DNA of 64,000 nt from Portulaca oleracea (GCA_029582165.1 CM055882.1:17501867-17565866), one strand, 5' to 3'; counted from the first letter of the stretch, positions 1 through 12,276 are shown. Notes: generated by a model from the sequence alone, not told the origin. Program-made: numbers and translations.

Positions 1-270
1 AAGTAACATTTGAGTTAAATAAACTCATCACAAGGCTGCCAATCACATCTTGCCATTGCCTGAGTGGCAAGAGGTCTATCTATTATCTTAGGTGTCCAGT
101 GTTACAATCCTAGGGACGACATCTCTTTTTTACCATTTTGGACAGTGATGTGGGTTAGAGTTGGGCCCATCTTTGGGTCATTGGCATCCTCCGTCCCGGT
201 CCATTTCAAAGGCCTGTTGGGTTATACCCCTAAAAAAATCATCCCATGGCCAACATTACATCATATGTTA
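1..270. repeat. Dispersed repeat fragment, second copy at about 53955-54110
   Basis: No gene seen. Bases about 130-225 resemble 54020-54110 in order and orientation: both carry a stretch about a 'gggcc.. tttggg ... attggca/attgaca ... ccggtcc/ccgtccg ... ggcc/ggtcc.gttgg.ttata' pattern. The two copies each lie next to a MITE of the same GGTGTGTTTGG family. It is probably part of an older retroelement. The small ORFs here have no recognisable domain. Confidence 0.4.
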
Positions 271-356
271 AAATGGGCGTAGGAGAGTCCATTTTTCGGT
301 CACCAAACACCGAAAAATGGGAAAATCATTTTTTTTTATTCTAACCAAACACACCC
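271..356. repeat. Truncated MITE, right end of GGTGTGTTTGG family
   Basis: The right terminus reads CCAAACACACCCTTAA, the reverse complement of the TIR seen at 371 and 54366. Only the right half is present. An internal small palindrome (ttttcggt..accgaaaaa) lies at about 290-317. Confidence 0.45.
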
Positions 357-370
357 TTAATTTTGATGGT

Positions 371-757
371 GTGTTTGGAGGAAGTGAAAATCGTTTTGTA
401 AGAAAATGATTTTTAAGGAAAATAAAATTTTAATTGATATTTTCATTCGTTTGGTAGATATATACTAGTACATACATATTGTTTTTTTTTTTTGGCTGGA
501 TGAGAAAAAAAAAGGAAGGGAGAGAAAGGGAAGCTAGATGAAAGAGAAGGAGTTTGATTAGAAATGAAATGTTTTCAACAAAAGATGGGAACGAATGCAA
601 GAAGCTTGGGTCACAAAGAGTAACATAGACCGAGAAATGAGATTTTATAAGCTTAGAACTAAGGAAAAACTATTTTCAATAAAAATGACTTCCCCACCCC
701 CCTTTTTTTTTGCCACTAAACACCTAAAAATGATTTTCTTATCAACCAAACATACCC
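371..757. mobile_element. MITE, GGTGTGTTTGG family
   Basis: The left end GGTGTGTTTGG and right end CCAAACATACCC are imperfect inverted repeats. Just inside both ends lies 'aaaatgatttt' type sequence. It has no coding capacity beyond chance ORFs. The same family recurs at 271-356 (partial) and about 54366-54905, so three copies are in this window. The termini suggest a hAT-type non-autonomous element, but I found no clear 8-bp duplication. Confidence 0.55.
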
Positions 758-760
758 TAA

Positions 761-1008
761 GAGTCCGTTTGGACCTAGAAAAACAAGATGAAAAAAAATC
801 TCATGGAAAAAAAATTAGGGAATTTTTTTTTTGGGTTAAGTACATTTTTTTCTATTGTTTGGTTTAAGTAAAATTTTGAAGAAAAAAATTGATTTTTCAT
901 TCAATTATTTTTTCCTTATTTGGTTTGAGGAAAAATGCATGGAAAAACAAATTTACATGAAAACTTGTAAACGTCAAATTTCATTATTCTAGGTCATATG
1001 ATGTGATT

Positions 1009-1051
<43 letters not shown>

Positions 1052-1261
1052 TGAAGAAGAGAAAGGTTGACTTTAAGATGCAAAATTTTTATCTCAACTT
1101 TCTTCTCATTTTTGAAGGGAAATGTTTTTGTTTTTTGTTTCCCCAAATTTTCCATTTTATTTTCCACTTTTTCCATTCATTTTTCAATCCAGACAAAGGA
1201 AAAATTCTCATTTTCTAAAATTATTTTTTTCCATACTGTTTTTCTAGGTCCAAATGGACCC
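761..1261. mobile_element. MITE with GAGTCCGTTTGGACC termini and an internal (GA)n
   Basis: The left end reads GAGTCCGTTTGGACCTAGAA and the right end TTTCTAGGTCCAAATGGACC, an inverted pair about 25 bp long. Adjacent bases are TAA on the left and TTA on the right, so a Tourist-like 3-bp duplication is possible but not clean. A (GA)n microsatellite occupies about 1013-1048 and creates spurious Arg-Glu/Ser-Leu repeat ORFs on both strands. Confidence 0.55.
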
Positions 1262-1593
1262 TTAATGGAGAGGTGAAATTTAGTGGTGGTATCTTAAGAG
1301 TATAAAAGACTCTAAGATCGCGAAAAGTCTGTTCTAATATAAAATTGAAGTTCAATCTTAATATTGGATAACTTTAGGCGGAGACTGACTTTGAAATTTG
1401 AATTGGGAGAAACATCGTTAACAACTACCATGTTTTAACTCTATTTATTTTCCGCTTTAAATTTCTGCATTTTATTTCCATATTTAACTTTAATATTTTG
1501 TAGTTATACTAGTCACCCCGTAGGATATTCTTTTGTCGACCCATCAACCTAGATTTTTGGGTCAAAGTGATGTTTAAATTTTACCAAAAAAAG

Positions 1594-3703
1594 GTAAGGT
1601 AATTTCCAACTTTTGGCAATTACGGTAATTATGGTAATTCCTGCAATGTGTACCGTATATGTGGCATGATCGAATCTCATACGTCGATTTTATTTATTTT
1701 CAAAAATATTAAATTTTGATTTTTAAATTGTGAAAATTATGTACAATTAATTAAAAATTAATTTTTTCAAGGACTTATTTGTTAACTATGAACTAATCTA
1801 TAATATCTATTTCAATAATTTTACGTTATTTATTTTCTAGAGTAATTTTATAATAATTATTAATCCAATCTTATAAAAATATTATTTTTATGGATTAAAC
1901 TATCATTTGAATTTATTTTATTTCATGACCATAACGATTATAGATAAATACTTTAATTTTATTTTTGATCTTAAGAAGGATGCTTGTTTTTTTGAAAAAA
2001 ATGTTACGGCAACAACTATGTGATAATTCTATTTTCTTATTATTTTCCATTATATATTACGTGGCTTTTAACCTCTTATTCAACTTTTTAATATATACTT
2101 ATTCCAATTTCTTATTCTTATTTTGGTTGCTTGCATATGATTTGAATGTTTTTATTGTTAAAAGTATATGTAGTAGTTTCAATTAAAAAATTTTATTTTC
2201 TAAGATAGTTATTAAAATGAATACGAAACAATTTTTCATGAAAATTTTATTTTAGTATCTATTATTATATTTTATTTCTAAGGTTCTGGTCATAATATTA
2301 TAATAGTAAACTAATGAAAGAAAAAATAAAAATTGCTCTAGTTTTATATTAAATATTTGTAATTTATGTAGGTATGACCTTATGTATTTTTTTTTCTATT
2401 TTGAAAAATTTAAAATGTTGTAATTTTGTATGCATTAAATATTGGTAACTTATGAATTACTTTAGATATTTCTTTTTTATATTTATTAATATTATACTTA
2501 TGTTCTAAATTATTTCTTTTAGGTTTAGATTTTTTTTAGGAGTTTGGAGCTTGTGTTTTAATATATTTAATAGATTATGATTGATGGATACCAGATGAAA
2601 AGATTGAAACAAATTCACCGACCTCCATTGTTTCCGGCGACCTTTCGCCGGAGATACAACTACTGCGAGAAACATTCTCGCGGCCAAGTCTCCCTTGCTC
2701 GGATGCAATCCCGAGACCACCACTCCCGATCTGCTACCCTCGCCGCCATCCAAAACCGATTGAGGGAAAAAACGAAATGAATTCGCACTCTGCATGGCAG
2801 GTGTTTGAGAACATCGTTGTTCTCTAGCATTGCTGGTGACATCCGGTCGTTCGAAAATTGGTAATGGAAAACTGGTCGGCAACGACGGTGAGTAGGAGTG
2901 TCCAAAACCGGTTAACTGTAATTTCGGTTAACCGCATATGCGGTTAACTGCATTTGTGGTTATGAATTTTATAAACCTAAACCTAAACCGCTTTATGTGG
3001 TTAATCGCTTTTGGAAACTAGAAATCGAAACCAAAGCGAAATCCCATTGATAACATGGTTAACCGCTTTTCGGGTTCGATTTGCGGTTAACCGCTGGTTC
3101 CTAAAAATTTTAAGTAGCAAGTAAGGAAGAAAAATTAACATTTTGCTTTGAAATTTCAAATTTTACACCTAATTTAATCAAATCGATTAACTATGGTTAA
3201 CCGTTTCACAAAAATGCAAAATCGAAACCTAAACCGTTTCTACCATTTTGGTTAACCTAAACAAGAATTTTCAAAGAATCCAAATGGTTAACCGTTTTTA
3301 CCGGTTTGGTTTTTGCGGTTTGGTTTTTGGTTTAGGTTTTTGTTGGACACCCATAGCGGTGAGAAGTCGTGCTGCGTTAAATGGCGGAGGCAATTACCAG
3401 GGCCATTGTCAATCGTGGAAGGCAGAAGGGTTTTGAAACTTAAATTTCAAGGTATGCTGTATACAATCCCAAAATATTGCAAAAATAATCAATAAAAGAC
3501 ACATGGTTGAATGGGTAGGGATTAGTTTATTATAAGATAGGTTGCAAGTTCAAATCTCATAGCTTTAATTTTTTCCAGAATTTGAAAATAAATAAAATCG
3601 ATGTGTGACATTTGATCATGCCACATGTACGGTACACATCGCGGGAATTACTGTGATTACCATAATTGCCAAAAACTGGAAATCGCTATACATACTTCCT
3701 TAC
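1594..3703. mobile_element. Non-autonomous long-TIR (Mutator-like) element
   Basis: About 115 bp at the left (1594-1720: gtaagg, then tttggcaatta.ggtaat, gtgtaccgta, gtggcatgat, cgattttatttatttt) reappears inverted at the right (about 3585-3703). The interior is AT-rich to 2560, then GC-rich (2600-2890 and 3356-3440) with host-like codon texture but no recognised domain, so it may be captured exon sequence. A hAT-like MITE (2893-3355) splits the GC-rich part. I could not find a convincing 9-bp duplication, so class assignment rests on TIR length only. Confidence 0.6.
2893..3355. mobile_element. hAT-like MITE with 8-bp target duplication
   Basis: The ends are TAGGAGTGTCCAAAA on the left and the inverted form (..TTGGACACCCATA) on the right. 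The flanking octamers ACGGTGAG (2885-2892) and GCGGTGAG (3356-3363) differ at one base, as expected for a hAT 8-bp duplication. The interior is rich in repeated 'ggttaaccg' motifs. There is no coding capacity. Confidence 0.75.
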
Positions 3704-3838
3704 TTTTATATATAACTTTCATCATTTATCGAATTCCTTGAGGTCTTGTGAAACCAACAACATGAACCTACAATGACTTTGCCTGTAATAAGGATGCGTA
3801 GAAGTATTTGAAACCCCCCAATTTGATATTTTGCGATA

Positions 3839-5836
3839 GGATTTTTGGATGTTAATATATGAATTTTTAGGGTATTGAACAATAATATACCAAATTTTGA
3901 CCATGGACAATATCACATTGTACTTTGAGGGGTGTTGAACAATAACGCATCCGGAACAATTTTGACGATGAGTGACTCAGTGGTGATCCTACATGGCAGG
4001 TCGAAAAGATGAATTGACTAAAATTAAAATATTTAAATTTATGATATGTTAGCTAATCCACATTAGCAAAAAAGATTTTATACTACAAAAACAACAATAT
4101 CTCATGGGAAACACGTTTAAGCAAAGGTATGTTTGTGTTTTTTTTCACTCTTTTCAAAGTTTACTCCTTTTGATTATGTGAATTAGCTGACTGATACGCC
4201 GCAAGTGCACGAGTGCTCGTGTAGCAAGTATCAAGGTCGATCCCAAAGGAACTTTTTTAACTACACACCAAACTAGCCTCCTAGGTGAATGTTAAATCGA
4301 TCGGGTTTTAAGAAGGATCAATCTATAACTACTTCTATCACTATCAAGGAGCAAATCTATCCAATATTCACAAAATTCACAAGATGAAATCAATATGAGG
4401 AAGATGTTCAGGGGATAAAACTAAAGTAATTCTATGAATCAAACAAGTGGATTGAACATGTAACTCACTAATTTGGTACATTTTAGGGTCGATAATCGCA
4501 TAAATTCCTCCGTAGCGAGCTTTTGGCAATGAAACAGATTGCCTAGTAAAATCGATCTCTTGGGTTCTTTATTGTGTCAATTTTATGTAAGTTAAAGATC
4601 AAATTATCCAATGACCCCTAATTACAAAGTCTTCTATGTCTAGTTCACTTCATAATTAGTTTAATCCTAAGGGTTCTGATTATCGAATTTCTCCGTTCGG
4701 TACTTCATTCAACAATCTAAATCCATGCTAATGGTGCGCAAACAAAAGCAATGACATACATAATCAAAGGATAAATAAAATGCATTCAAACTAGATTAAC
4801 ATACTTGTTCAATCCAACAATACTCAATCCATAAGAGAAACTAACAAGGGTTTATATATCCCTCAAACTTATGAAAACTACTCAATATTCATGTTCGAAT
4901 CACAAAACATATGAAAAACTATACTAAAATGCATGAAAACTATAAGAAAGAGAAGTAAACCGAGCGTCGAATCAATCCTTGCTTGATTGGTAATCGGAGG
5001 AGACTTTTGCTCCTCCACTACAATGGATTCTTGCAAGTTGATCTTCAAACTCTAATGAACTCTCAATCTTCAACTAGAATGAACTTGGATGGGATTGTGG
5101 ATATATGAAAGGATTGATGAATGTAGAGATGAATATGATGATGAATGGGGGTGAATGATCCATGGAAATAGCTGGATAGCAATTATATAGCATTAAAATG
5201 AAGTTGAAACGCCATTTCCGCATTTAACAGAGCCAACATGGACCTTGTTAGATTCAACACGAATCGTGTTGCAGGGACACGGACCGTGTTGCTCACTGGA
5301 GTCAAATTCTGCCTTCTCTGGACCCTATTACGGTCCGTTCTACCCAAAATGGCACCCGTGTTGATGTCTAACATAGCCCTTTGATATGTTGGGCCTGAGT
5401 TTGGGCCTTGGGGTGGATTTATTTTTCAATTGTGAACCTCTTGGACTCCATACACTTGATTTTGAGCTTGAATTGATCAATACTAGTCCAATTTCCTATA
5501 AAATCATACCAAATTCCAACCAAGCATAATATAGAGAATTCGAATATAAAAATAATACTTTCATATCCAAAATCACTCAAATTAACTCCCAATAATCCAA
5601 GATCATATATATATAAAATACACTTATCACTGACATAACATAAATTTAAATATTTTTGGTCAATTAATCTCCTCCACCTGCTATGTAGGATCACTACTGA
5701 GTCATCTACCGGTGGAATCGCTCTGAGTGCATTATTATCCAACACCTTCAAAGAAAAATGTATTATTGTCCAAAGTTAAAGTTTAATTTATTATTGTCTG
5801 ATACCCAAAAATTTAGTATATTAACATTGTAAAACC
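3839..5836. mobile_element. Long-TIR (Mutator-like) element interrupted by a solo LTR
   Basis: About 190 bp at the left (3839-4030) and right (about 5640-5836) are inverted copies. Shared blocks include gttaatata, gaacaataata/gacaataata, ggtgttgaacaataa/ggtgttggataataa and gactcagtggtgatcctac (right: gactcagtagtgatcctac). The right arm read in reverse contains every block in the same order. No transposase is present. The centre has been opened by the LTR at 4192-5629. Confidence 0.65.
4192..5629. mobile_element. Solo LTR (1438 bp) with perfect 5-bp target duplication
   Basis: The sequence begins TGATACGCCGCAAGTGCACG and ends AATACACTTATCA, a TG...CA pair with TGATA/TATCA inverted tips. It is flanked on both sides by CTGAC (4187-4191 and 5630-5634). 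The block near the start (agtatcaaggtcgatccca) resembles a motif common in LTR-retroelement terminal sequence of many plants. There is no internal gag-pol, so recombination between LTRs probably removed the interior. Short ORFs here (for example about 5183-5374) are not genes. Confidence 0.85.
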
Positions 5837-5844
5837 TTTTGTTA

Positions 5845-5978
5845 CAATAGATTTTAAAATTTTTACCTATTTGTTATAATCGCTTTCTAAAAGAATTTTA
5901 CTTGTACAAGTTTTATTGTTTTTAAAACTTTTACCTGTTTGTTATAATAGCTTTTCTAAAATGATTTTACTTGTACAA
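5845..5978. repeat. Two-copy tandem repeat, about 68 bp unit
   Basis: Two imperfect copies run head to tail: each has 'ttttaaa(a)..tttttacct.tttgttataat.gcttt.taaaa.gattttacttgtacaagt'. It lies just outside the TIR element ending near 5836. No gene is evident from 5979 to 6171. Confidence 0.6.
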
Positions 5979-6171
5979 GTTCTAAGACATTAATATCTTA
6001 ACAATTCTGCATTGCCCTCATTACATTATTTAATTGATTATAGCTAGTAGATTAAGATAGATTCTCTCCTATTAATCTGATTCTTCTTTCGTAAAAATGT
6101 AGTTTTGGAAGTACGTATATATAGGACTGTTGACATTGTCACACTAGCATTACAAGGGCCTTTAGATATGT

Positions 6172-6424
6172 TAGACTTTTTTCTTTTATGCGGTATTTTG
6201 CGAAATGGTGTGGTGAAATTGTAGCGGGTATGGTGGAATTGTGGTGAGTTATTGATATGTGGGGTAGGTGAGGAGAGAGGATGTAAAAAGTAGAGGAGAA
6301 AAGTGAGCAGAGAGAAAAGTGAGGAGAGAGAAAAATAATAATTTGCGGTAAAATGTGGCGGGTTGTGGCAAACTGCGATTGGCTGTGACACCACAATTTG
6401 CCAACCACAAAAAAGAACAGAGCC
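6172..6424. mobile_element. MITE, GGCTCTGTTCTTTT family (Tourist-like)
   Basis: The right terminus is AAAAGAACAGAGCC followed by TAA. The inverse motif starts the copy at 41115. The left end (about 6172-6200) is diverged but keeps TTCTTTTATGCGGT. Internal sequence is purine-rich and contains 'gtggcgggttgtggcaaactgcg'-like blocks, which on the - strand look like a Ser/Pro/Phe-rich ORF of no known family. Confidence 0.5.
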
Positions 6425-6729
6425 TAAAAACGACGAAACAGGAAAACATAAAAAAAAATCTAGAATAGTCGAAAAAAGTTCCAAACTGCTCATGGGGCTC
6501 GAGGAGTAATATGATTAGAGAATTGTGATTGCACATGATGCACACTATAGTTGTCATAACGACAAACGTACACTACAAATAGGATGGGGTTGATATTAGA
6601 CATTTCTAAACAAATTGTAGGAAAGGAATTGTAGCTGGCTAATAATGTAGGCAAGCATATGGTTTTACTTTTGAGTAGGCTACGGTGCACGGTATCATCA
6701 CCAAATAATTATTATTAGGACCGAGGCAA

Positions 6730-7364
6730 AGAGCCTAATATTTACGGTGGAAGGAAAAATTATCAGCATGTATAAATTTAGAAAATTATGACAAGATCAG
6801 TAATTAAAATATAGTGTATAAAGACACAAGATTTATGTGGAAATCCAAAATGGGAAAAAACTATGGACGGTAATAGAACAATAATCCACTAGTATAAGGG
6901 GGGAGATTATAAAAGATATCCCAAACGGTTGTATAACACAACGAGATCAAGAAGGAGAGATCTCAAACGGTTATAGCACAACGAGAATAATCTGAAGACA
7001 AAATATTAACTTTCAAAATACTCTCACAACCTAGGAATGGGTAGAGGTGAAGAAACTCTCAATTACATGTATGTTTGAATAGGTTAATAATAACCTACAT
7101 TTATAGTAGAAGAGAATAAAAGAAAACTAGGTTAAATATTGCATAACCTAGATAGCAAAAGGGAGACGCCACCGCGGACGAAACCGGAAACCCTGAGGCG
7201 TTGGCAGCGTCTCCTCTTTGACACTATTTGATTCTCACGCTGGCAACGCTAGAATTCAAGGGAGTGGCGTCTTTGTAAGTCAGGCGTTGGTAGCGATCGA
7301 CTCGGCGCTGGTAGCGTCTGTTTCCTTCATTAGACAAATAGAATTTGGGCCATCAAACCCAACA
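6730..7364 (-). mobile_element. Probable LTR of a Copia element on the - strand
   Basis: On the - strand the sequence begins TGTTGGGTTTGATGG at 7364, a typical Copia LTR tip, and later carries 'ttcccattttggatttcca' and 'aaatcttgtgtc' blocks common in Copia LTR R/U5 regions. The other boundary is uncertain. On the - strand the sequence just past it (near 6740-6710) reads 'ggctctttgcctcggtcc', which looks like a decayed initiator-tRNA primer site. It lies downstream of the decayed Copia pol at 7573-10990 and is plausibly its terminal repeat. Confidence 0.45.
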
Positions 7365-7572
7365 ATTATAATTAACAACTATGTCTAATAATGTAGGTAA
7401 TTGTAAGATTATGTTCAGTTTAGAGCCGATATGTAGTTCAATAAATTTAATTTATGTAACAACGTAATTTTTGTGGAGAAAATAACTTTTGTATGTTTTA
7501 ACTTATATTTATATTAAGCCTTGCATAAATATATCGATAACAAATGTGAATAAATGGCCATTAATACTTAGA

Positions 7573-10500
7573 TTATGTAGTTGACATACTCACATACTTC
7601 TGTAATCTTAACATCCAACTTATTGTCGAGTTATCAAGAGTAAACACGTAGCCTGTTGTACACTTGCTTGTATCGTAATCTTCACTCAAATAAGCATCTA
7701 TATAACCTTTTAGATCATCTATATAACCTTTTAGATCAAGGTTAGTTTTACGAAATATAAGACAAAAATGAGAGGTACCTTTCAAATACCTCAACAACTA
7801 TTTCACAGCCTCCTAGTGTGATTTCCTCGAATTAGAGATAAAGCGGGTCATCGCTCTCAATGCAAAGGCAATATCTAGTCTAGTGCAGGCCATGACATAT
7901 ATACATTAAGCTCCTAATTGTTGAAGCGTAAGGAACGTTATCCATGTAATCATTCTCTTCCTTGGTCCTGGTTGTTGTTCCTACCATGGATGATTTGAGA
8001 TGATTATCCATAGGAGTGCTTCCAGGTTTAGCATCTGATAAATTGAACCTTTCAAGCACCTCCTTGATGAAGTCTTCTTGAGACATTTTCGACACACTAT
8101 TATCCCTATCTCTATTGATCCTCTTGCCAAGGATTTTATTTGCAGCACCCAAATCCTTCATCTTAAATTCTTTAGACATCCTCTCCTTTAATCTGATATT
8201 CTCCTTCATGTCAGCTCATACAATCAACATGTCATCCACATAGAGAAGCAAAATTATGTAAGAGTTAGCAAAGCTCTTATAATGACAACACTGAAGGTGT
8301 CGAACTTGATGTACCACTGCCTTGGAGCCTACATCAACCTATATAGACTAGACTCTTTCTAAGTCTACACACATAAGGTTCCTTCGATTCTCAAGAAACT
8401 CATACCCTCAGGTTGCCTCATGTAAAAGTCTTCTTCTAAATCTTCATGTAAGAAGGCTATTTTTACATTCATCTGCTCTAAATGTAAATTCTCAACTTCT
8501 TTTAGTGAAAGCCCATTAACCAGCAATCGAGCCTTGTATCTTACTGTAGGAGGTAAAAATTTTCGGCAAATCAGAAAATGACACGTAAAAATAAATTAAA
8601 TTTATTTGGTCAATTATTATTTGCTACGTGTAAATTTAATTATGGCGGTCTATTTATTAAATTTTAAATGGAAATGTATCATGGCCAATTACACTGTGAC
8701 AAGTGTCAATTAAGATGTAAAAAACGATAATTATTTCTTTATTTAAAATTAAAGGAATAATTAATTAATTCTGACCCAAACCCAAAGTCCAGCTTAAACC
8801 TTAGACCTCCAAAGGCTATAACAGGGGTCCTCCCCCTCGTTTTCAACCCCCCGGGCGACATTCGACATTCTGCACTCCAGATGCTTCAGAAGATCGAACT
8901 ACAAGTGACCTCCAGCTACCAATCATCATGGATCAAGGGCTGCTTGAACTACATGTGACCTCTAGCTACCAAGCGTCAAGGATCAAGGTCTGCAAAAGCT
9001 CCAAGCCTCTACCACGTCAAGATCAAGATCTGCTACAGACGCTCTCCAACTATAAGCGACAATGACCAATGTCGGCTAGTTCAACTTTTGTTCTTTTCAT
9101 CAAAGACTATAGTCGCCTTCCTCATCTGGTTCATCGATCGAGACTAAGTACTCAAGCCCTTTCATCCAAGAACCAGGAGAACTACAACCAACAGTGAACC
9201 TTCAGACGATTAAACTTTAAGCAGCCTCCAACTACCAAGCACTAAGAGAATTAATGCTCAAGTCCTTCAACTCAAGAACTACTATAAGAGTTCTTCAATT
9301 AGACCTGCATTCAAGATCGAGATGCGTTGGCGCTCTTGACTCACCCAAATTTTAGGAGATCGAATTAGAGGACAACTTTATTGTATTTGATTCAGAGATT
9401 GTTTCCGCATACATTCAAATATTAATACAAATTAATTTGTTTTTCAATATCATGTCTTATTAAATTTTAGACTCGAAATTTGTGTTTAGACTCACAACTC
9501 CATTTAGCTCATTCTTCATCCTGTACACCCACTTAGTCAATAAGGCTTTCTTCCCTGTTGGCAACCTGATGAGCTCTAAAGTTCTGTTTTTCGGCAAGCT
9601 CATCTTCATTGGATGCTCCCACTTGGATCGAGCCTCGACCTGCACAGCCTTAGTATAGGACTCTGGCTCACCAGCATCTATCAGTAACAAGTAGTATAGA
9701 GATGGAGGGTATATGCTTGGTACTTCACCTATGTAGCCCTTATGGACACGGGTTTGATGGTGGTGTTTTTTCGTCACCACTAGAGCTCTTAGTCAGCTCC
9801 TATGGTTTGGCTCATTCGTAGCCTGTTTTGAATTTTAATTTAGAGCCTAATCTATAGTATGATCTATTGCTTGTGGAGATGCAAGTAAACCCTCTATGTC
9901 TCTTGTTTCCCTCTTATGTAGGCTAAGCCTAACAAGAAACTCATTAGTTTCTAACTCACTCTCCTTAACTCCTAGTGTCTATCGCCTAAGTCTTATGATT
10001 TTAACCTGTCTTTATACAATGCATTCTCGTTAAAGATAACATCACAATGTCTCAACACATTCTTACCATCCCAAAGCATGTATAAAAAAAAAAAATTCAA
10101 TGCCATAACCAACAAAATAGCACTTTGTAGATTTAGGATCTAACTTGTCACACTGATTAGGATCAGTCATTACATAAGCAACAAAACCAAAAATAAGAAT
10201 TGAAGAAGGGAATAATTCACATTCTTATCACTCCATATCTAATCAGATACTTTCATGTTTAAAGGAATCGATGGACTCATGTTGATCAGATATGTCGCTA
10301 AGCATGCTGCGTTTACTACTTCTGCTCACAAGTACTTGGGTATCCTAGCATGAATCCTCATGCTCCTTGCTCTCTTATTTAGGGATTTGTTCATCCTCTC
10401 TGCTATACCATTATGCCTTGGTGTCCCCGGAACAATTTTTAACAATCTAATGTCATTCTTAATCTTACCACAATACCTCTTGAACTTCACCTTTTCATAA

Positions 10501-10990
10501 TCTTCTCCATTCTTTGTTCTCAAGCACTTCACCTTCAACTCACTCTGTGTCTCAACCTGCGCTTCCCACTCCATGAAACCATCAAACACACCAGATTTAT
10601 TCATTAGAAAATAAACCCATGCCTTTAGATTATGGTCACCAATGAAGGTAATGTAGTATTGACCACCATCCGATGGATTTAATTGGTGCAAGTCCCAACA
10701 TATCAGAACAAACAAAATCAAGCTTCTCAAGTTTAGGTTCCTTGTCAGTTTTGTTAAAAATGACCATCTTCTGCTTGCCATAGACATAGCTTTGGCAAAG
10801 CTCCATTTCTACAGTTTTCATATTTCCTAAAGCTCCTTTGAAGCTAGAATATTCATACTCTTCTCACTTATGTAACCAAACATGCATGTAATACCATAAG
10901 CTAGAACAAGGAGCATCATTGACATAAGAAATCAAGTTAGCGCCATTCGTGGTGGAGTACAATGTACCAGACCTCAATCTCTTCGCCATT
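7573..10990 (-). pseudogene. Decayed Ty1/Copia polyprotein (integrase-RT-RNase H)
   Basis: Reading the - strand from high to low coordinates, pieces appear in Copia order. Integrase core end and C-terminus are at 10821-10326 (PGTPRHNGIAERMN, then RARSMRIHARIPK). The RT start is near 9700-9496 (TKWVYRMKNELNG). RT continues at 8540-8400 (RYKARLLVNG, AFLHEDL), 8209-7880 (EFKMKDLGAANKILG) and into the RNase H region at 7797-7573 (MLRYLKGTSHF, TTGYVF, ISW). Frames are broken by stops, shifts and the 946-bp insertion at 8545-9490. Gag and protease are not recognisable. It is non-functional; the function named is that of the family (integration and reverse transcription of a retrotransposon). Confidence 0.85.
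8545..9490. mobile_element. Probable solo LTR (946 bp) inserted in the Copia RT
   Basis: Removing 8545-9490 plus one flanking pentamer rejoins the Copia reading frame: the - strand then reads ..NELNG-VV-RYKARL.. without a shift. Flanks are CTTAC (8540-8544) and CTCAC (9491-9495), a one-mismatch 5-bp duplication. The insert starts TGTAGGAGGTAAAAATTTTC, like other Gypsy-type LTR starts in this window (39777), but ends GA rather than CA. An internal imperfect tandem (about 60 bp: gaactaca.gtgacct..agctaccaa) lies at 8895-8995. Confidence 0.7.
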
Positions 10991-11039
10991 ACCGTGTGTT
11001 AGTCACTAGACTTCTGATAATCTAGTCACACAGATTATC

Positions 11040-11872
11040 AATCCTAACACTTAAGTAGTGGTTAGGATGAGACTTAGCCAATTTTGGCACCGAGTGTGTA
11101 ATATTAGTGACATTTGTACTCCGATAGTATGAATAATAAATTTAAATTGTCGCCTTAGTAAGTCTAAGGTGAGATTTCATAAAAGCAAATATAAAACAAC
11201 CTTATGTTAATGCCTTAAGCAGGACCAGGAATGACTAAGCTATGCTGAGTACATTGCTTAGGTAACTCAAGTTAATTTTTGAGGTAAAACTAGACTTATA
11301 ATCCGCATGGTATAAAGATAAGTGACGAATTTACCTTAGTGGGAGTTATACCATGACACACATTTCATATTGTGTGCGCTAAAAGTCGATCTAGTGGAGT
11401 GACAATTGTTTCCCTACCTTGTCACATTGTAATCCTAGTAGATTTCGTTGTCTACACTTGGAAATTCCCTTTGATTTAATACTATGGCATGGAGTCCAAG
11501 TGAGATGATTGCTACTTTAGCGTCTACTCCCAAGAACTATGAAAATATACAGTTTAGCGGAACACACTAGGAAAGCGACTTCACTAAAATGAAATTCCAT
11601 AAGTAGTTAAGAAAAACTATTCCACATTCACCTTATCAGCCTGGACGATTATATTATGGAGATATAATTAATGATATATCGTTTGGCATAAAGGGACAGT
11701 GTCTGCCATTTTGTGATGTTATGGATGGTTTAGGGCATTGTCAATTCTTTGGACAGTGTTATGTTGGTCAGATGGTGATTTGATACAACACTACTTACTC
11801 TTATCGATCGACGTGGAGAAAACTACATGATAAGAATTTTTCCCTGTTCGACTTATGTGGCTGAGTGGGAGT
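11040..11872 (+). other. Non-coding sequence of a + strand Copia-like element, ending in a polypurine tract
   Basis: No ORF of note. The stretch ends 'ggctgagtgggag', followed directly by an LTR starting TTGTTGGAAAATA. A short purine tract of the type gtgggag immediately before TGTTGG is the usual 3' end of plant Copia interiors. The coding part of this element is not present, so it is a fragment or a non-autonomous derivative. Confidence 0.4.
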
Positions 11873-12276
11873 TGTTGGAAAATACAACCACAAAATGATA
11901 AGAATGAAAATTCTTTATCCATATGCAGTTATTCTATACAAAAGTCAACATATAAATATGTCATTATGAGAGACATTTTCTGGTTGATGAAGAATTCGTC
12001 TTCATTTTTTCACTTCTTCTCTCTCTGTGAATTGTTATCAATTCAGTAAAGGTTCGGGGTGTGAATTCTCGGTGACTCCATATTGTGGTAGTCGTCAACA
12101 ACTACGTGCAATCAAACATGAAGAACTTCGATTCATGGAACGATATCTCAGAAACTCGATCTGCTTCCGCACATAAGAGGAGTTTCTAATATCGATTAAC
12201 ACGAGCAATCTGAATTTTGTCAAATTTATGGCTTTCGGTTAATTCAAAACTAAGATATTTGTATCCAATATTTCCA
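11873..12276 (+). mobile_element. Copia-type 3' LTR
   Basis: It begins TGTTGGAAAATAC after a purine tract and ends near ATATTTCCAA, an approximate inverted tip. An internal TATA-like 'tataaatatg' at about 11951 and a CT-rich stretch downstream fit an LTR promoter/leader. No second copy was seen upstream, so the element is truncated. Confidence 0.55.

Noticed and set aside
1003..1218. Arg-Glu repeat ORF
   Set aside because: (GA)n microsatellite within a MITE.
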